From Agaribacillus aureus (GTDB lineage: Bacteria > Bacteroidota > Bacteroidia > Cytophagales > Cyclobacteriaceae), in NCBI GenBank assembly GCA_030442055.1, contig JAUJEB010000001.1:2542001-2606000 (forward strand): DNA of 64,000 bases, written 5' to 3'. Under the pieces are notes generated by a model. The model saw only the letters and a list, made by a program, of their open reading frames with translations, had not been told where the DNA came from and did not search any database. Position numbers and translations under genes: made by a program. Below are positions 44,274-52,183 of this stretch, in pieces; positions within the stretch are counted from its first letter, which is position 1; each line of letters begins with the position of its first letter.

Positions 44274-45125
44274 ATGAAAATTATAAATGTTCACTTTGAA
44301 AAACAGCTTTATTGCCTGGGTTTGCTAATCTTCATTACCGTGAATAGTTTTGCCCAGCAAGGCACTGGCAATGCCAACCATAAAAACACACCGGAAAAAC
44401 AGCGCTATTTAATATCCTCGCTTACTTCAAAACGCCTTCAGCTCAGGGACCAGCATATGTCTCCGGTGACCTATTTCGGTGGCATTATAGCTCCGGGATT
44501 TGGCATGTTGAAACGGAAAGAAAAATTTTTCAGCGAGTTTTCGCTCAACCTTGCGCTGGGATCCATTCAGGCAAAAAACGGGACAGAGCTGCGACCGATG
44601 CGCGGGGATTATTTCCGGATCGACATGCAATACAGCTACCTGAGGTTTGTGAAAAATATCGCGAACCAGCGCTTCCGATGGTACGTTGGCGGAAAGCTCA
44701 AGTCTCACGCCAATGTGCGGCTTAACGAACAGCTCGACACTGGCTTTATTACCTTTATCTTTACCAACGGCCTGTCACTGTCATCGGCGTTGGAAAGGGA
44801 TATCAATCTATTTGGCCGAAAAATGACCCTGTCTTATCAATTGGACCTCCCGGTGGTAACGCATGTTATCAGGCCTAATTATCTAAACATTTACAATTAC
44901 ATCGACCCCGAAAATGACTGGCTTGAAGAACGATTAAGGGACAGCGATTGGCTCCTGCCGGGCAAATTCACCAGCATCAACAGCCAAATTTCGCTAACCT
45001 ATCCCATCAAGGCCGGCAACATGGTCAGACTTTCTTATGGATGGGAGTATTATTCCCTGAATAACAAGCTCAAGGCGAGAAATGCTTCACATGATATTGC
45101 TTTGGCACTTTTATTTAACTTTTAA
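44274..45125 (+). CDS. Outer-membrane protein of unknown function
   Basis: I start this protein at the ATG at 44274, because the frame upstream begins at a TTG and adds only unconserved residues before the signal peptide. The signal peptide ends TVNSFAQ. The mature part has strand-like segments such as FSEFSLNLALGSIQ, FRIDMQYSYLRFVKN, RWYVGGKLKSHANVRL and LSYGWEYYSLNN, and ends in LLFNF with a terminal Phe, as expected for a small outer-membrane barrel. No family recognised. It is the fifth gene of the ECF sigma group, 114 bp after the fourth, and is followed by the peptidase gene after 26 bp. Confidence 0.72.
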   Translation: MKIINVHFEKQLYCLGLLIFITVNSFAQQGTGNANHKNTPEKQRYLISSLTSKRLQLRDQHMSPVTYFGGIIAPGFGMLKRKEKFFSEFSLNLALGSIQAKNGTELRPMRGDYFRIDMQYSYLRFVKNIANQRFRWYVGGKLKSHANVRLNEQLDTGFITFIFTNGLSLSSALERDINLFGRKMTLSYQLDLPVVTHVIRPNYLNIYNYIDPENDWLEERLRDSDWLLPGKFTSINSQISLTYPIKAGNMVRLSYGWEYYSLNNKLKARNASHDIALALLFNF

Positions 45126-45151
45126 TCAAACTTATAGATCGACAAGTAATC

Positions 45152-46150
45152 ATGAAAAATATAATTTATACGCTAACCGTAATCTGGGCTATTACCGCTT
45201 GTGAAGACCCGTTTTTTGAGGATGATCCAACCAATGATCCGGTTACTAATTTCGATATTATGTGGTCCACCATGAATGATAAATATGTGTATTTTGACTA
45301 CAAAAGAATTGATTGGGATTCCATTCGAAATGTTTATCGGCCACAGGTCCGGGCGGGCATGAGTGATCAGGCCTTATTTCAACTGATGGAAACAGCGCTT
45401 AACACACTCAGAGACGGACATGTCAATTTGAGATCGGAATTCGACATTTCATTCTACGATGGTTTTTATAAAAACTATCCTGAAAATTTTAATTTCCAGC
45501 TGCTGGAAAAACATTATCTGGGCGATTACAAAATCACCGGTTCTTTGGTCAATACCATTATCGACTCCATAGGATACATCCGTTACGGCTCATTTGTAAA
45601 TCCGATCCGAAATGAGGACCTGGACTTTATCATTCAACGGTTTAAAGGATTGAAAGGCATCATTATTGACATCCGCAATAACGAAGGTGGTGATCCGGCC
45701 AATGGATTCAGGTTCGCAAAAAGAATTGCAGATAAAAAACGCCATATCTATACTACTAAATACAAAAGCGGGCCGGGGAAAAATGACTTTACCGAGGCTG
45801 ACGAGGCTTTTATTGGGCCAACAAGTGAATACCCCAGGTTTCACCAACCGGTTGTACTTCTGACTAACAGAAAAACCTATAGCGCTGCTAATTTCTTTAC
45901 CGCCACCCTGAAAGCTTTTCCTCATGTAACGGTTATGGGTGACCAAACCGGGGGTGGCGGTGGCGCTCCGGTGGGTTGGGAATTACCTAACGGCTGGTTT
46001 TTTAACTTTTCCACTTCCATTAGTTATTTGCCGGATGGTTTTTTCATTGAAGACGGCATTCCTCCCGATATTAGGGTGGAAATCACCGAGAACGATTTGC
46101 TGACCGGAAAAGATACGATTTTGGAAAGCGCCTTATCGTCCTTTCGATAA
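45152..46150 (+). CDS. S41 family peptidase, lipoprotein
   Basis: The 332-residue protein has a lipoprotein signal with lipobox AITAC. The S41 (C-terminal processing protease, tail-specific) core includes LNTLRDGHVNLRS near residue 88, GIIIDIRNNEGGDPANGF near 167 and the likely nucleophile region LTNRKTYSAANFFTATL, where Ser in TYSAA sits at the catalytic position. MGDQTGGGGGAPVGWELPNGW follows as the lysine-region equivalent, although I do not see an obvious catalytic Lys there. No PDZ domain is evident. It may cleave envelope proteins or peptides. It is the last gene of the ECF sigma group. Confidence 0.88.
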   Translation: MKNIIYTLTVIWAITACEDPFFEDDPTNDPVTNFDIMWSTMNDKYVYFDYKRIDWDSIRNVYRPQVRAGMSDQALFQLMETALNTLRDGHVNLRSEFDISFYDGFYKNYPENFNFQLLEKHYLGDYKITGSLVNTIIDSIGYIRYGSFVNPIRNEDLDFIIQRFKGLKGIIIDIRNNEGGDPANGFRFAKRIADKKRHIYTTKYKSGPGKNDFTEADEAFIGPTSEYPRFHQPVVLLTNRKTYSAANFFTATLKAFPHVTVMGDQTGGGGGAPVGWELPNGWFFNFSTSISYLPDGFFIEDGIPPDIRVEITENDLLTGKDTILESALSSFR

Positions 46151-46158
46151 AAAAGCAG

Positions 46159-46198
46159 CAGCCGGTAAGGTTTGCTTCTTACCGGCCGCTTATCTTTT
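46159..46198. terminator. Bidirectional terminator between S41 peptidase and DUF2892 genes
   Basis: A 9-bp stem (GCCGGTAAG at 46161-46169 pairing with CTTACCGGC at 46178-46186) with an 8-nt loop is flanked by T-rich sequence on the plus strand and a stronger run of T on the minus strand. It lies between convergent genes and can serve both. Confidence 0.75.
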
Positions 46199-46216
46199 TC
46201 TGATTTTTTGAACTCA

Positions 46217-46429
46217 CTATGATTTATCTTTAACCGCACAACTGCTTATCCCAAACGGAGCGTACAATGGGCAAAAACTAATCAGACCCGTCAATAAAAA
46301 TACCCCGGCCAGGACCATCAAAATAATACCTACCGTGCCGGTAATAACATTCGTAAAGAATAATAAAGCAATAATAGCGGCGATTATCACCCTGATAATA
46401 CGGTCCGCACTTCCCATATTTTTTTTCAT
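46217..46429 (-). CDS. DUF2892 (YgaP-like) inner-membrane protein
   Basis: The 70-residue protein starts MKKNMGSADRIIRVIIAAIIALLFFTN and has two transmembrane helices, the second in VGIILMVLAGVFLLTGLISFCPLYAPFGIS. The NMGSADRIIRVI start and the FCPLYAPFGIS end are signatures of DUF2892, a domain also found at the C-terminus of the YgaP rhodanese. It contains two cysteines (in SFCPL and SSCAV). It may modulate sulfur transfer or membrane properties; function in stand-alone form is unknown. A Crp/Fnr-type regulator is encoded just upstream on the same strand. Confidence 0.88.
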   Translation of the reverse strand: MKKNMGSADRIIRVIIAAIIALLFFTNVITGTVGIILMVLAGVFLLTGLISFCPLYAPFGISSCAVKDKS

Positions 46430-46444
46430 AATGCCAGATTTTGA

Positions 46445-46537
46445 TTAAACTAAATATTGCACCAGTAAAACAGCCGCAACCACTAAACCCAGACATATCA
46501 GACAAACCGCCACGAATTTAATGATCTTGATTTTCAA
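46445..46537 (-). CDS. Possible 30-residue single-helix membrane protein
   Basis: On the minus strand a TTG at 46537 opens a 30-codon frame encoding a lysine-rich start (MKIKIIKF) and one hydrophobic helix (VAVCLICLGLVVAAVLLVQYLV). It fills most of the 175-bp gap between the Crp/Fnr gene and the DUF2892 gene. The start codon is weak and there is no clear ribosome binding site, so the call is tentative. Confidence 0.35.
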   Translation of the reverse strand: MKIKIIKFVAVCLICLGLVVAAVLLVQYLV

Positions 46538-46604
46538 CTTTTTACCGGGTTTTTATTCAAAACTAGGTGATCCAAAAATCAATGGCAGTGACTAAAGTCA
46601 CCAC

Positions 46605-47240
46605 CTACAGAATTTCTATACCCTGGGGATGCTGAAGCAACAAATTGTCGGTCTCCAGCTTTTTGATAATACGGCTGATCACCTCTCTGGCAGTCCCCAG
46701 GTCATTCGCTATTTGACGATGGGTGACACGGACAATCTTTTGCTGCGATACCGTGGCCTTTGCAGATAAATAATCAATAATGCGCTTGTCGAGCTTATCG
46801 AAGAGCAGGTGGTTAATGGTGGATAGCAGATCGCTGTAGCGTTGGTTGTACTGGTGGTAAAAAAGATTATTCAGAGCCGGGTATTGCCTGATCCAACCGG
46901 GTACCAAAGTGGTAGGTAACAGCAGTACGGTGGATTCTTCTTCAGTAGCGGCAAATACCTCGCTGGGATTATTTTGGAGGGCAGCGGCAAAGGACATAAT
47001 ACAACTTTCATCGGCCTGGATATAGTACAGCAGTAGTTCTTTTTCCCCGTATCTTGTAAATACCTTGACCAGTCCCTCCAATACCAATGGAATTACTTTC
47101 ACATATTGCCCCTGCCTGAGTATTTCAGTATGGGCAGGTACTTGTTTTAGCGTTGCATGGTTTAAAATTTCTCCCAGCAAGTCTTTCCCTAAAAAAGATA
47201 AATGCCTGTTAATTAAGTCTTCGTGAAGTTGTGCCGCCAT
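46605..47240 (-). CDS. Crp/Fnr family transcriptional regulator
   Basis: The 211-residue protein has an N-terminal cyclic-nucleotide-binding-like beta-roll (LKQVPAHTEILRQGQYVKVIPLVLEGLVKVFTRYGEKELLLYYIQADESC) and a C-terminal winged helix (VRVTHRQIANDLGTAREVISRIIKKLETDNLLLQ). There is no N-terminal cysteine cluster, so it is not an Fnr-type iron-sulfur sensor; the ligand is unknown. In Bacteroidota such regulators often sit beside redox or sulfur stress genes. The DUF2892 gene directly downstream is a natural target. Autoregulation is not visible. Confidence 0.93.
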   Translation of the reverse strand: MAAQLHEDLINRHLSFLGKDLLGEILNHATLKQVPAHTEILRQGQYVKVIPLVLEGLVKVFTRYGEKELLLYYIQADESCIMSFAAALQNNPSEVFAATEEESTVLLLPTTLVPGWIRQYPALNNLFYHQYNQRYSDLLSTINHLLFDKLDKRIIDYLSAKATVSQQKIVRVTHRQIANDLGTAREVISRIIKKLETDNLLLQHPQGIEIL

Positions 47241-47299
47241 ATATCAAGGCCGGAAAAGCCCTATTAATAATTACACCAAAATCCGTGAAACTAATATAA

Positions 47300-47722
47300 T
47301 CAATCCTGCTGTTCTTTTAGTCTTTTCAGATTATCGAGTATATGGTCCGGCATGGATACCGACTTTCTTTCGGATTGATCAATATGGACACCAACCATTT
47401 TTCCTTCGGCTACTAATAATTCTGTCTCGGGATTATACATTTTATGACGGAAAATGATCGCCCTGGATTTAAACTCTTCCAGCACTGTGTGGATTGTAAC
47501 CAGATCTCCGGCTAATAACTCGTGATAATACTTTAGGTGCTGTTCGACAGCAACCATACCTGTGTTGCTGGATCGTAGATAGGAAGCTGTGATACCTAAT
47601 TGTCCAAAGAATTGCCAGGTAGCCTCGTCGTACTTGGCCATATAAAATTGGACATTCATATGACTATTGAAATCACATTGCCAATTATAGACTACGCCTT
47701 TATAAGTTATTATCTTGCTCAC
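47300..47722 (-). CDS. Acyl-CoA thioesterase, 4HBT hotdog-fold family
   Basis: The protein shows the 4-hydroxybenzoyl-CoA thioesterase pattern: VYNWQCDFNSHMNVQFYMAKYDEATWQFF, where the Asp in CDFNSHMN is the expected catalytic residue, then VEQHLKYYHELLAGDLVTIHTVLEE and IFRHKMYNPETELLVAEGKMVGVHID. It should cleave an acyl-CoA thioester. I set the start at the GTG at 47722, which leaves a 4-bp gap to the previous gene and starts just before the conserved region; a TTG at 47755 would overlap the previous gene by 29 bp. It is the last gene of a short minus-strand run. Confidence 0.88.
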   Translation of the reverse strand: MSKIITYKGVVYNWQCDFNSHMNVQFYMAKYDEATWQFFGQLGITASYLRSSNTGMVAVEQHLKYYHELLAGDLVTIHTVLEEFKSRAIIFRHKMYNPETELLVAEGKMVGVHIDQSERKSVSMPDHILDNLKRLKEQQD

Positions 47723-47726
47723 TGGC

Positions 47727-48050
47727 TTATAAACTGCTTTTAAGAGACCCCTCAAATAAAACAGTTTTTAGTATAGATTCCTGAAATAGAGGAGCATTTT
47801 TTATTCTGTTTTCATCTTTAAGATAATTCGACAATCCCTTTTCAGACCCGAAAGACAACATATGTACTTCAAAAGGCGCTTCATTGCGCCAATAGGCATA
47901 TTCACTGTTTCCAGGCCTCCAACGGAATACTAGCTCGCCGCCATAATTTTCCAATATGGGCAGCACCCTTTTCTCATATTCGAGAAACTTCTCTTCCTGT
48001 CCTTTTTTCACATAAAAGAAAATGGTAATGATTATTGAGTTGACATCCAA
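47727..48050 (-). CDS. Dimeric alpha/beta-barrel protein (DUF1330-like)
   Basis: The 107-residue protein has the beta-alpha-beta layout of ferredoxin-like dimeric barrels: IIITIFFYVKKGQEEKFLEYEKRVLPILENYGGELVFRWRPG, then FEVHMLSFGSEKGLSNYLKDENRI. This resembles DUF1330/NIPSNAP-type proteins, which are small enzymes or ligand-binding proteins of diverse role. The function is unknown. It lies 11 bp downstream of the NTF2-like gene and 4 bp upstream of the thioesterase, so the three are likely cotranscribed and may act on one small molecule. Confidence 0.78.
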   Translation of the reverse strand: MDVNSIIITIFFYVKKGQEEKFLEYEKRVLPILENYGGELVFRWRPGNSEYAYWRNEAPFEVHMLSFGSEKGLSNYLKDENRIKNAPLFQESILKTVLFEGSLKSSL

Positions 48051-48061
48051 AATATAGTGGT

Positions 48062-48418
48062 TTATGATAATGGTTTGTAATGGGCCCGCACCCTCCTGAT
48101 TTTCCCCGATCCATTCATTTCCATATATTCTGCGGCCAACAGGTTGTTTACACTTTTATAAATCAGGGTCGTGCTTTTGACTCCGGGCAGTACATGCATT
48201 AAATCAAAATGCAGGGACGGGTATGCCTCCAGGCCTTTCAGGAAGTAACCTCTTAAATGATGCAAGCTCTGAATTTGCCCAGCCGGATCATCTAGCAGTC
48301 TGGCCACAAATGGAGAGACAAAATCGATCTCCTGTGCGTAATGCTCCATGATCTTTTCAATATCGTGGCTATTCCAGGCCTTGGTCCAATCGCTGGCAAA
48401 TGCTTCGTAATTACTCAT
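48062..48418 (-). CDS. NTF2-like (SnoaL-like) protein
   Basis: The protein begins MSNYEAFASDWTKAWNSHDIEKIMEHYAQEIDFVSP, the typical cone-fold start of nuclear transport factor 2-like proteins, and continues with a GYFLKGLEAYPSLHFDLMHVLPG helix-strand pair. The ATG at 48418 is used because the longer frame begins with a TTG two codons earlier. SnoaL-like proteins act as small isomerases, hydrolases or binding proteins. Its place in a short run with a dimeric-barrel protein, a thioesterase and an AraC regulator suggests a small catabolic or detoxifying unit. The substrate is unknown. Confidence 0.85.
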   Translation of the reverse strand: MSNYEAFASDWTKAWNSHDIEKIMEHYAQEIDFVSPFVARLLDDPAGQIQSLHHLRGYFLKGLEAYPSLHFDLMHVLPGVKSTTLIYKSVNNLLAAEYMEMNGSGKIRRVRAHYKPLS

Positions 48419-48484
48419 GGTCAATTAAATTTGATTTACTGGCGAAGTTACCTTGCTGTAGGTTCCCGGAATGTTGAATATAGC

Positions 48485-49288
48485 TCATTTTTTCCATCTT
48501 CCCGGCAAATACCCAAAACGCTGCTTATATTTTTGGACAAAATACGATACGTTGTTGAACCCGGTTAAATAGCATACCTCCTTGACCAAAAGCTTTTGTG
48601 TTATTAAATAATAATCTGCCAATTCCAGTCGCCTGTTTACCAGCCATTTTTTGGGAGAAGCTCCGAAAATCAGGGTAAAATGACGCTTAAAAGTGGCCAG
48701 ACTCATGTTGCAGGCCTCCGCAAATTCCGGGAGGCTCCCCAGGGATAGCAAATTCCGATGTATTTTTGACTTAAATACCAGCCTGTCTCCCGTATCTTCA
48801 CCGGCAAGGTCAAAGCGATCATTTAACTCCTTTATGACAGGCCGGGCCTCCTCATAACTTATCTGCTCCCGCAGCTCATTGGCTTTGAGGTCGATCAATG
48901 CCCTGGTCAATGGAAAATCATTATTTAACGCGGATAACCTCGGTTTTAATCCAACCCGGGGATTTGGGGCCGGATCGACAAATGTTTCATCCAAACAAAT
49001 ATTGGCACTTTTAAAACGGGTTTGACCCGAGCCGATCTTGGAAAACAGGTAAGTACCCGCCGGTAGAAACAGCAAATCGCCAGGCGACATATTGATAAGC
49101 CTGCCGTGGCAATACATCAGCTTTTCGCCGGCCAGCACGATGCTCACTGTGTTTTTAGGTATGTACAACAGGTCCTGCTTCGATCTGAAATATTCGGTCA
49201 GGCCAAGGAAATCCGTAACACCATCAAAATTAAATTTTCGAAGGTGGAAGCTGGTATTCTCATTAAATGAAGTATAAGCTGTAATCAT
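48485..49288 (-). CDS. AraC family transcriptional regulator
   Basis: The C-terminal 95 residues hold the two helix-turn-helix motifs of AraC/XylS proteins: LPEFAEACNMSLATFKRHFTLIFGASPKKWLVNRRLELADYYL and LLVKEVCYLTGFNNVSYFVQKYKQRFGYLPGRWKK. The N-terminal part is a cupin-like effector domain (PKNTVSIVLAGEKLMYCHGRLINMSPGDLLFLPAGTYLFS). I start it at the ATG at 49288, which overlaps the stop codon of the upstream membrane-protein gene as ATGA. It may control the three small genes that follow it on the same strand. The effector is unknown. Confidence 0.92.
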   Translation of the reverse strand: MITAYTSFNENTSFHLRKFNFDGVTDFLGLTEYFRSKQDLLYIPKNTVSIVLAGEKLMYCHGRLINMSPGDLLFLPAGTYLFSKIGSGQTRFKSANICLDETFVDPAPNPRVGLKPRLSALNNDFPLTRALIDLKANELREQISYEEARPVIKELNDRFDLAGEDTGDRLVFKSKIHRNLLSLGSLPEFAEACNMSLATFKRHFTLIFGASPKKWLVNRRLELADYYLITQKLLVKEVCYLTGFNNVSYFVQKYKQRFGYLPGRWKK

Positions 49289-50100
49289 ACCTTTAATACC
49301 TGTTTTTTTCTGGCCAGAAGGTATTGTAAAATCCAACCGTAAAGAAAGTTAGAAATACCAACCTCAAAGCCATGCGCTACCCGGATATTTTGGGGCATTA
49401 AGTCATTGGGAATCACCAATGGTGCAATGCCACCAATAACGGCAAAAATAAGACCGGTTAAAATCCCTTTATAAAGCGCAGAGCTCAGGGTCGTGAGATC
49501 TATTAAAATTGCTATTCCTACAAATATAAATCCTCTGAAGCACAAGTTGGTAATAATGATCTGATGCAAGGGCGGTATTTTATCCCCGTAAAAATCCATT
49601 AACTGGGGATACACAAGACTAAGGGTCATGCCAGCGGCAAAATAAAACAGAAAATAGATGATATTACCCAACAGGACTTTAACCACCCATTGCCATGTTG
49701 ACCGGCGGGCGAAAGCAACACTTTCTTGTTGGTTTTCCTTATCTCTCCCTAAAAAATGATACAGCAAATAGCTTAGTATTCCGGAACTAAAGAACCCCCG
49801 CATCAGCGCTGTGAACGTTTGGTTGCGGGAAGTTATATTAAAAATCAGGGCTTCCACTAAAATGTTGAAATGCCCTATGATAAAAAGTATTCCCCAAAGA
49901 CTAAACCATAATAATTTATTACTATAGCTGCTTTTTATGGTATAAAGATACAAAACCACGACAATCAACAGGTTGGATAAAAATTGCCAGGAATAATGGC
50001 TTAATGCTTTGATATCTTGTTTGATCCCATCAATTCCAAAAGCAGTAAATGTTATCAATAAAGCAATAACCGTTATTTTAATAATGTCGTTAGTTTTCAT
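49285..50100 (-). CDS. Polytopic membrane protein of unknown function
   Basis: The 271-residue protein has about seven hydrophobic helices, such as ITVIALLITFTAFGI, FLSNLLIVVVLYLYTI, LLWFSLWGILFIIGHF, VLLGNIIYFLFYFAAGMTLSLVY and GILTGLIFAVIGGIAPLVI. No family motif is recognised. It overlaps the PadR gene by 11 bp at its start and the AraC gene by 4 bp at its end, so it is translationally coupled to two regulators. PadR-type regulators often control membrane proteins or exporters encoded next to them, which fits this arrangement. Confidence 0.8.
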   Translation of the reverse strand: MKTNDIIKITVIALLITFTAFGIDGIKQDIKALSHYSWQFLSNLLIVVVLYLYTIKSSYSNKLLWFSLWGILFIIGHFNILVEALIFNITSRNQTFTALMRGFFSSGILSYLLYHFLGRDKENQQESVAFARRSTWQWVVKVLLGNIIYFLFYFAAGMTLSLVYPQLMDFYGDKIPPLHQIIITNLCFRGFIFVGIAILIDLTTLSSALYKGILTGLIFAVIGGIAPLVIPNDLMPQNIRVAHGFEVGISNFLYGWILQYLLARKKQVLKV

Positions 50101-50629
50101 AACCTTTAACTTTTAGTGTTTTCAATGCATGTATGCCCCATTTTAAATGTGCCTGACATTGCATTAATCCATGCTCAAAGGCAATACGACCCTGTACAGG
50201 CAGTGTATCTGCATTCTTCTGATAGAATATATTTAATTCCTCCAAATACATGGTAACCTGATGCACAAAGCCCTCCAGAAATCCTACCCGGCTCGTCATG
50301 TCTATCAGGTCATCCATAAAAGCAAATCGTAGAATCAGCAAATTTGTGTTCCGGGTAATGTCCTCTTTTTTAACAGGAAGTAATAACCATTTTTTAAGTG
50401 CGGCAATACCGGCATCAGTAAGTTTCATGGTACTCCCCCTTTTATGCTTATCCGTATCCACGACAAACCCCAGTTTTTTCAATTTTCTGACGGCCGGATA
50501 AATGGTGCCCGGACTGCTGCTGAAATTACCGAGCGCCGTCGTTTCAAATATTTTTCTAATGCCATAGGCAGTTCCTGGTTGCTGCTTAAGAAGGCCCAGG
50601 ATGGTATAATCAATGTGAGTAATACGCAT
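50090..50629 (-). CDS. PadR family transcriptional regulator
   Basis: The winged helix of PadR is visible in HIDYTILGLLKQQPGTAYGIRKIFETTALGNFSSSPGTIYPAVRKLKKLGFVVDTDKHKRGSTMKLTDAGIAALKKWL, followed by the helical Vir-like C-terminal domain used for dimerisation. I start it at the ATG at 50629, which has AAGAG five bases upstream; an in-frame ATG at 50650 lies inside a likely operator repeat. PadR proteins usually repress their own operon and respond to small hydrophobic compounds. The operon continues with a membrane protein and an AraC regulator. Confidence 0.92.
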   Translation of the reverse strand: MRITHIDYTILGLLKQQPGTAYGIRKIFETTALGNFSSSPGTIYPAVRKLKKLGFVVDTDKHKRGSTMKLTDAGIAALKKWLLLPVKKEDITRNTNLLILRFAFMDDLIDMTSRVGFLEGFVHQVTMYLEELNIFYQKNADTLPVQGRIAFEHGLMQCQAHLKWGIHALKTLKVKGYEN

Positions 50630-50640
50630 AGTACTCTTAG

Positions 50641-50676
50641 TACGATTCATACTATTAATATAATACGAATCATACT
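50641..50676. promoter_or_regulatory. Tandem 13-bp operator candidate upstream of padR
   Basis: TACGATTCATACT (50641-50653) and TACGAATCATACT (50664-50676) differ at one base and start 23 bp apart, close to two helical turns. Each copy is itself an imperfect dyad. They lie just upstream of the preferred padR start, as expected for an autoregulatory site. Confidence 0.5.
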
Positions 50677-51010
50677 AAAATACAAGCTGTTTCAAAATGG
50701 GCATCAATTCTGTTATTAGAAAAGCACTGCCAGTTGGGAACAAAGAGCGTCTATTTTTCACGTTTGAGAGGGTTTTAAAATCCAATCGCGCCAAAATATT
50801 CTCTTTTTTGTCCCTTAAAACACCATTAATTGAAAAAGCATAACAAAATAGGCAACAAAATCATCAAAATAAAGGAGGTTTTAATTTCAGAATGTCCTGT
50901 CTTTTGTAATTAAGACTTAATCAACCTAAACTTAACCATGCTAGCTCGCTTTAATTCCAGCCATGTGAAAGTTCGGTTCTAAAAATAAAACTCAGGGAAA
51001 ACACGAGAAA
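50677..51010. other. Intergenic region upstream of the P450 cassette
   Basis: This stretch of about 330 bp should hold the P450 promoter. An unusually good Shine-Dalgarno sequence, AAAGGAGG, lies at 50871-50878, but it is followed only by a five-codon frame at 50892; a 14-codon frame starts at 50938. I see no clear TAnnTTTG box and no RNA gene. Confidence 0.4.
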
Positions 51011-52171
51011 ATGAAAAAAAGTGACTTACCAGATCCATTCGAGCATGCGCGATTAGAAAAGGGGCATGGACATTTCAACGATCAAGATGATGCCGTCACC
51101 ATGCTTTTGCGTCTTAAGGATGTTAGAAAAACAGCAAAGGATTGGGAAACTTTCCAATCCGGCGCCGCGCCAGGACGCATTGTCGTACCGTCGGAGGTAA
51201 GCATTCGCGATACCCGTCAGATACCCTTTGAAGTGGACCCTCCGATGCACACAGATTACCGGGCATTGGTAGAAGCGTGGTTTAAGCGACCGGACGAAGA
51301 GGAGTACCGGGAAAAGCTGGCCAAAATAATCAATGAGCTTGTGGACGAAATGCTGACCAGGGATTCTGTAGAGGTTGTGGAGGAATTCTCCTTAAAGCTG
51401 CAATCAAGAGCCCTTACTTTATTGCTTAATATTCCCTACGATGAATCTGAAATCTGGATTTCCTGGGGTACACATGTATTCAGGAGCGAAGACAGTCCGG
51501 TTGATGGGAAAAAAGCAGCCATTCTTTACGATTATATCGACGAGCAGATCGATCGCGCCATTGAAAATCCAGGCGACGATTTGTATTCGGTACTGCTGGC
51601 GTCAGAAATTGAGGGCCGGAAAATGACCAAAGAAGAGGTAAAAGGCGTAATGATCTTAACTTTTGCCGGCGGTCGGGATACAGTGATCAATGCCGTGACC
51701 AATTCCATAGCTTACCTCGCCGACCACCCGGCGTCGCTTGCCCGGCTACACAATGAACCTGAAATCACAACCCGGGCGGTAGAAGAGCTGATTCGTTACT
51801 TTTCACCACTCACCCACATGGGAAGAGTCGCCACAAAAGATACCGAGGTTTGTGAACATGCTGTAAAGGCCAACACCCGCGTTTCGTTGTGCTGGGCATC
51901 TGCCAACCGCGATGCCGCTACTTTCAATAATCCCAACGAGATCGACCTGGACCGTAAAATGAACCCACATGTTGGCTTTGGCTTCGGTATCCATAAATGC
52001 CTGGGAGCCACGCATGCTCGCCAAATACTAAGAATATTGCTGGGCATTTTAGCGGAAAGAGTGGGTTCCATCGATATTTTGGATTATGAAGAGAACATTG
52101 AAGACTGGGAAGAATTCCAACGCAAGGTAGGCTACAATAACATTAAAGTTAAATTCAACGCTAAAAATTAG
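51011..52171 (+). CDS. Cytochrome P450, class I bacterial type
   Basis: The 386-residue haem monooxygenase shows the oxygen-activation motif AGGRDT (219-224) in helix I, the ExxR motif at E259-R262 and the haem-binding loop GFGFGIHKCLG with C330 as the thiolate ligand. It is soluble and lacks a membrane anchor. The acidic-alcohol pair D223-T224 is intact, so it should be active. It is followed by a ferredoxin and a ferredoxin reductase gene, giving a complete electron-transfer chain from NAD(P)H. The substrate is unknown; such cassettes hydroxylate terpenoids, aromatics or fatty compounds, and some soluble P450s act on short peptides. Confidence 0.95.
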   Translation: MKKSDLPDPFEHARLEKGHGHFNDQDDAVTMLLRLKDVRKTAKDWETFQSGAAPGRIVVPSEVSIRDTRQIPFEVDPPMHTDYRALVEAWFKRPDEEEYREKLAKIINELVDEMLTRDSVEVVEEFSLKLQSRALTLLLNIPYDESEIWISWGTHVFRSEDSPVDGKKAAILYDYIDEQIDRAIENPGDDLYSVLLASEIEGRKMTKEEVKGVMILTFAGGRDTVINAVTNSIAYLADHPASLARLHNEPEITTRAVEELIRYFSPLTHMGRVATKDTEVCEHAVKANTRVSLCWASANRDAATFNNPNEIDLDRKMNPHVGFGFGIHKCLGATHARQILRILLGILAERVGSIDILDYEENIEDWEEFQRKVGYNNIKVKFNAKN

Positions 52172-52183
52172 AGGCTACCCACA

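Noticed and set aside
46278-46505. 75-codon frame overlapping the DUF2892 gene on the same strand
   Set aside because: It is out of frame with the well-supported DUF2892 gene and has low-complexity Gly/Tyr content typical of a shadow frame.
50892-50982. Two tiny upstream frames (five codons at 50892, 14 codons at 50938) before the P450 gene, one near an AAAGGAGG sequence
   Set aside because: The spacing from AAAGGAGG to the ATG is too long at 13 bp, the products have no feature of note and strong Shine-Dalgarno sequences are not the rule in Bacteroidota.
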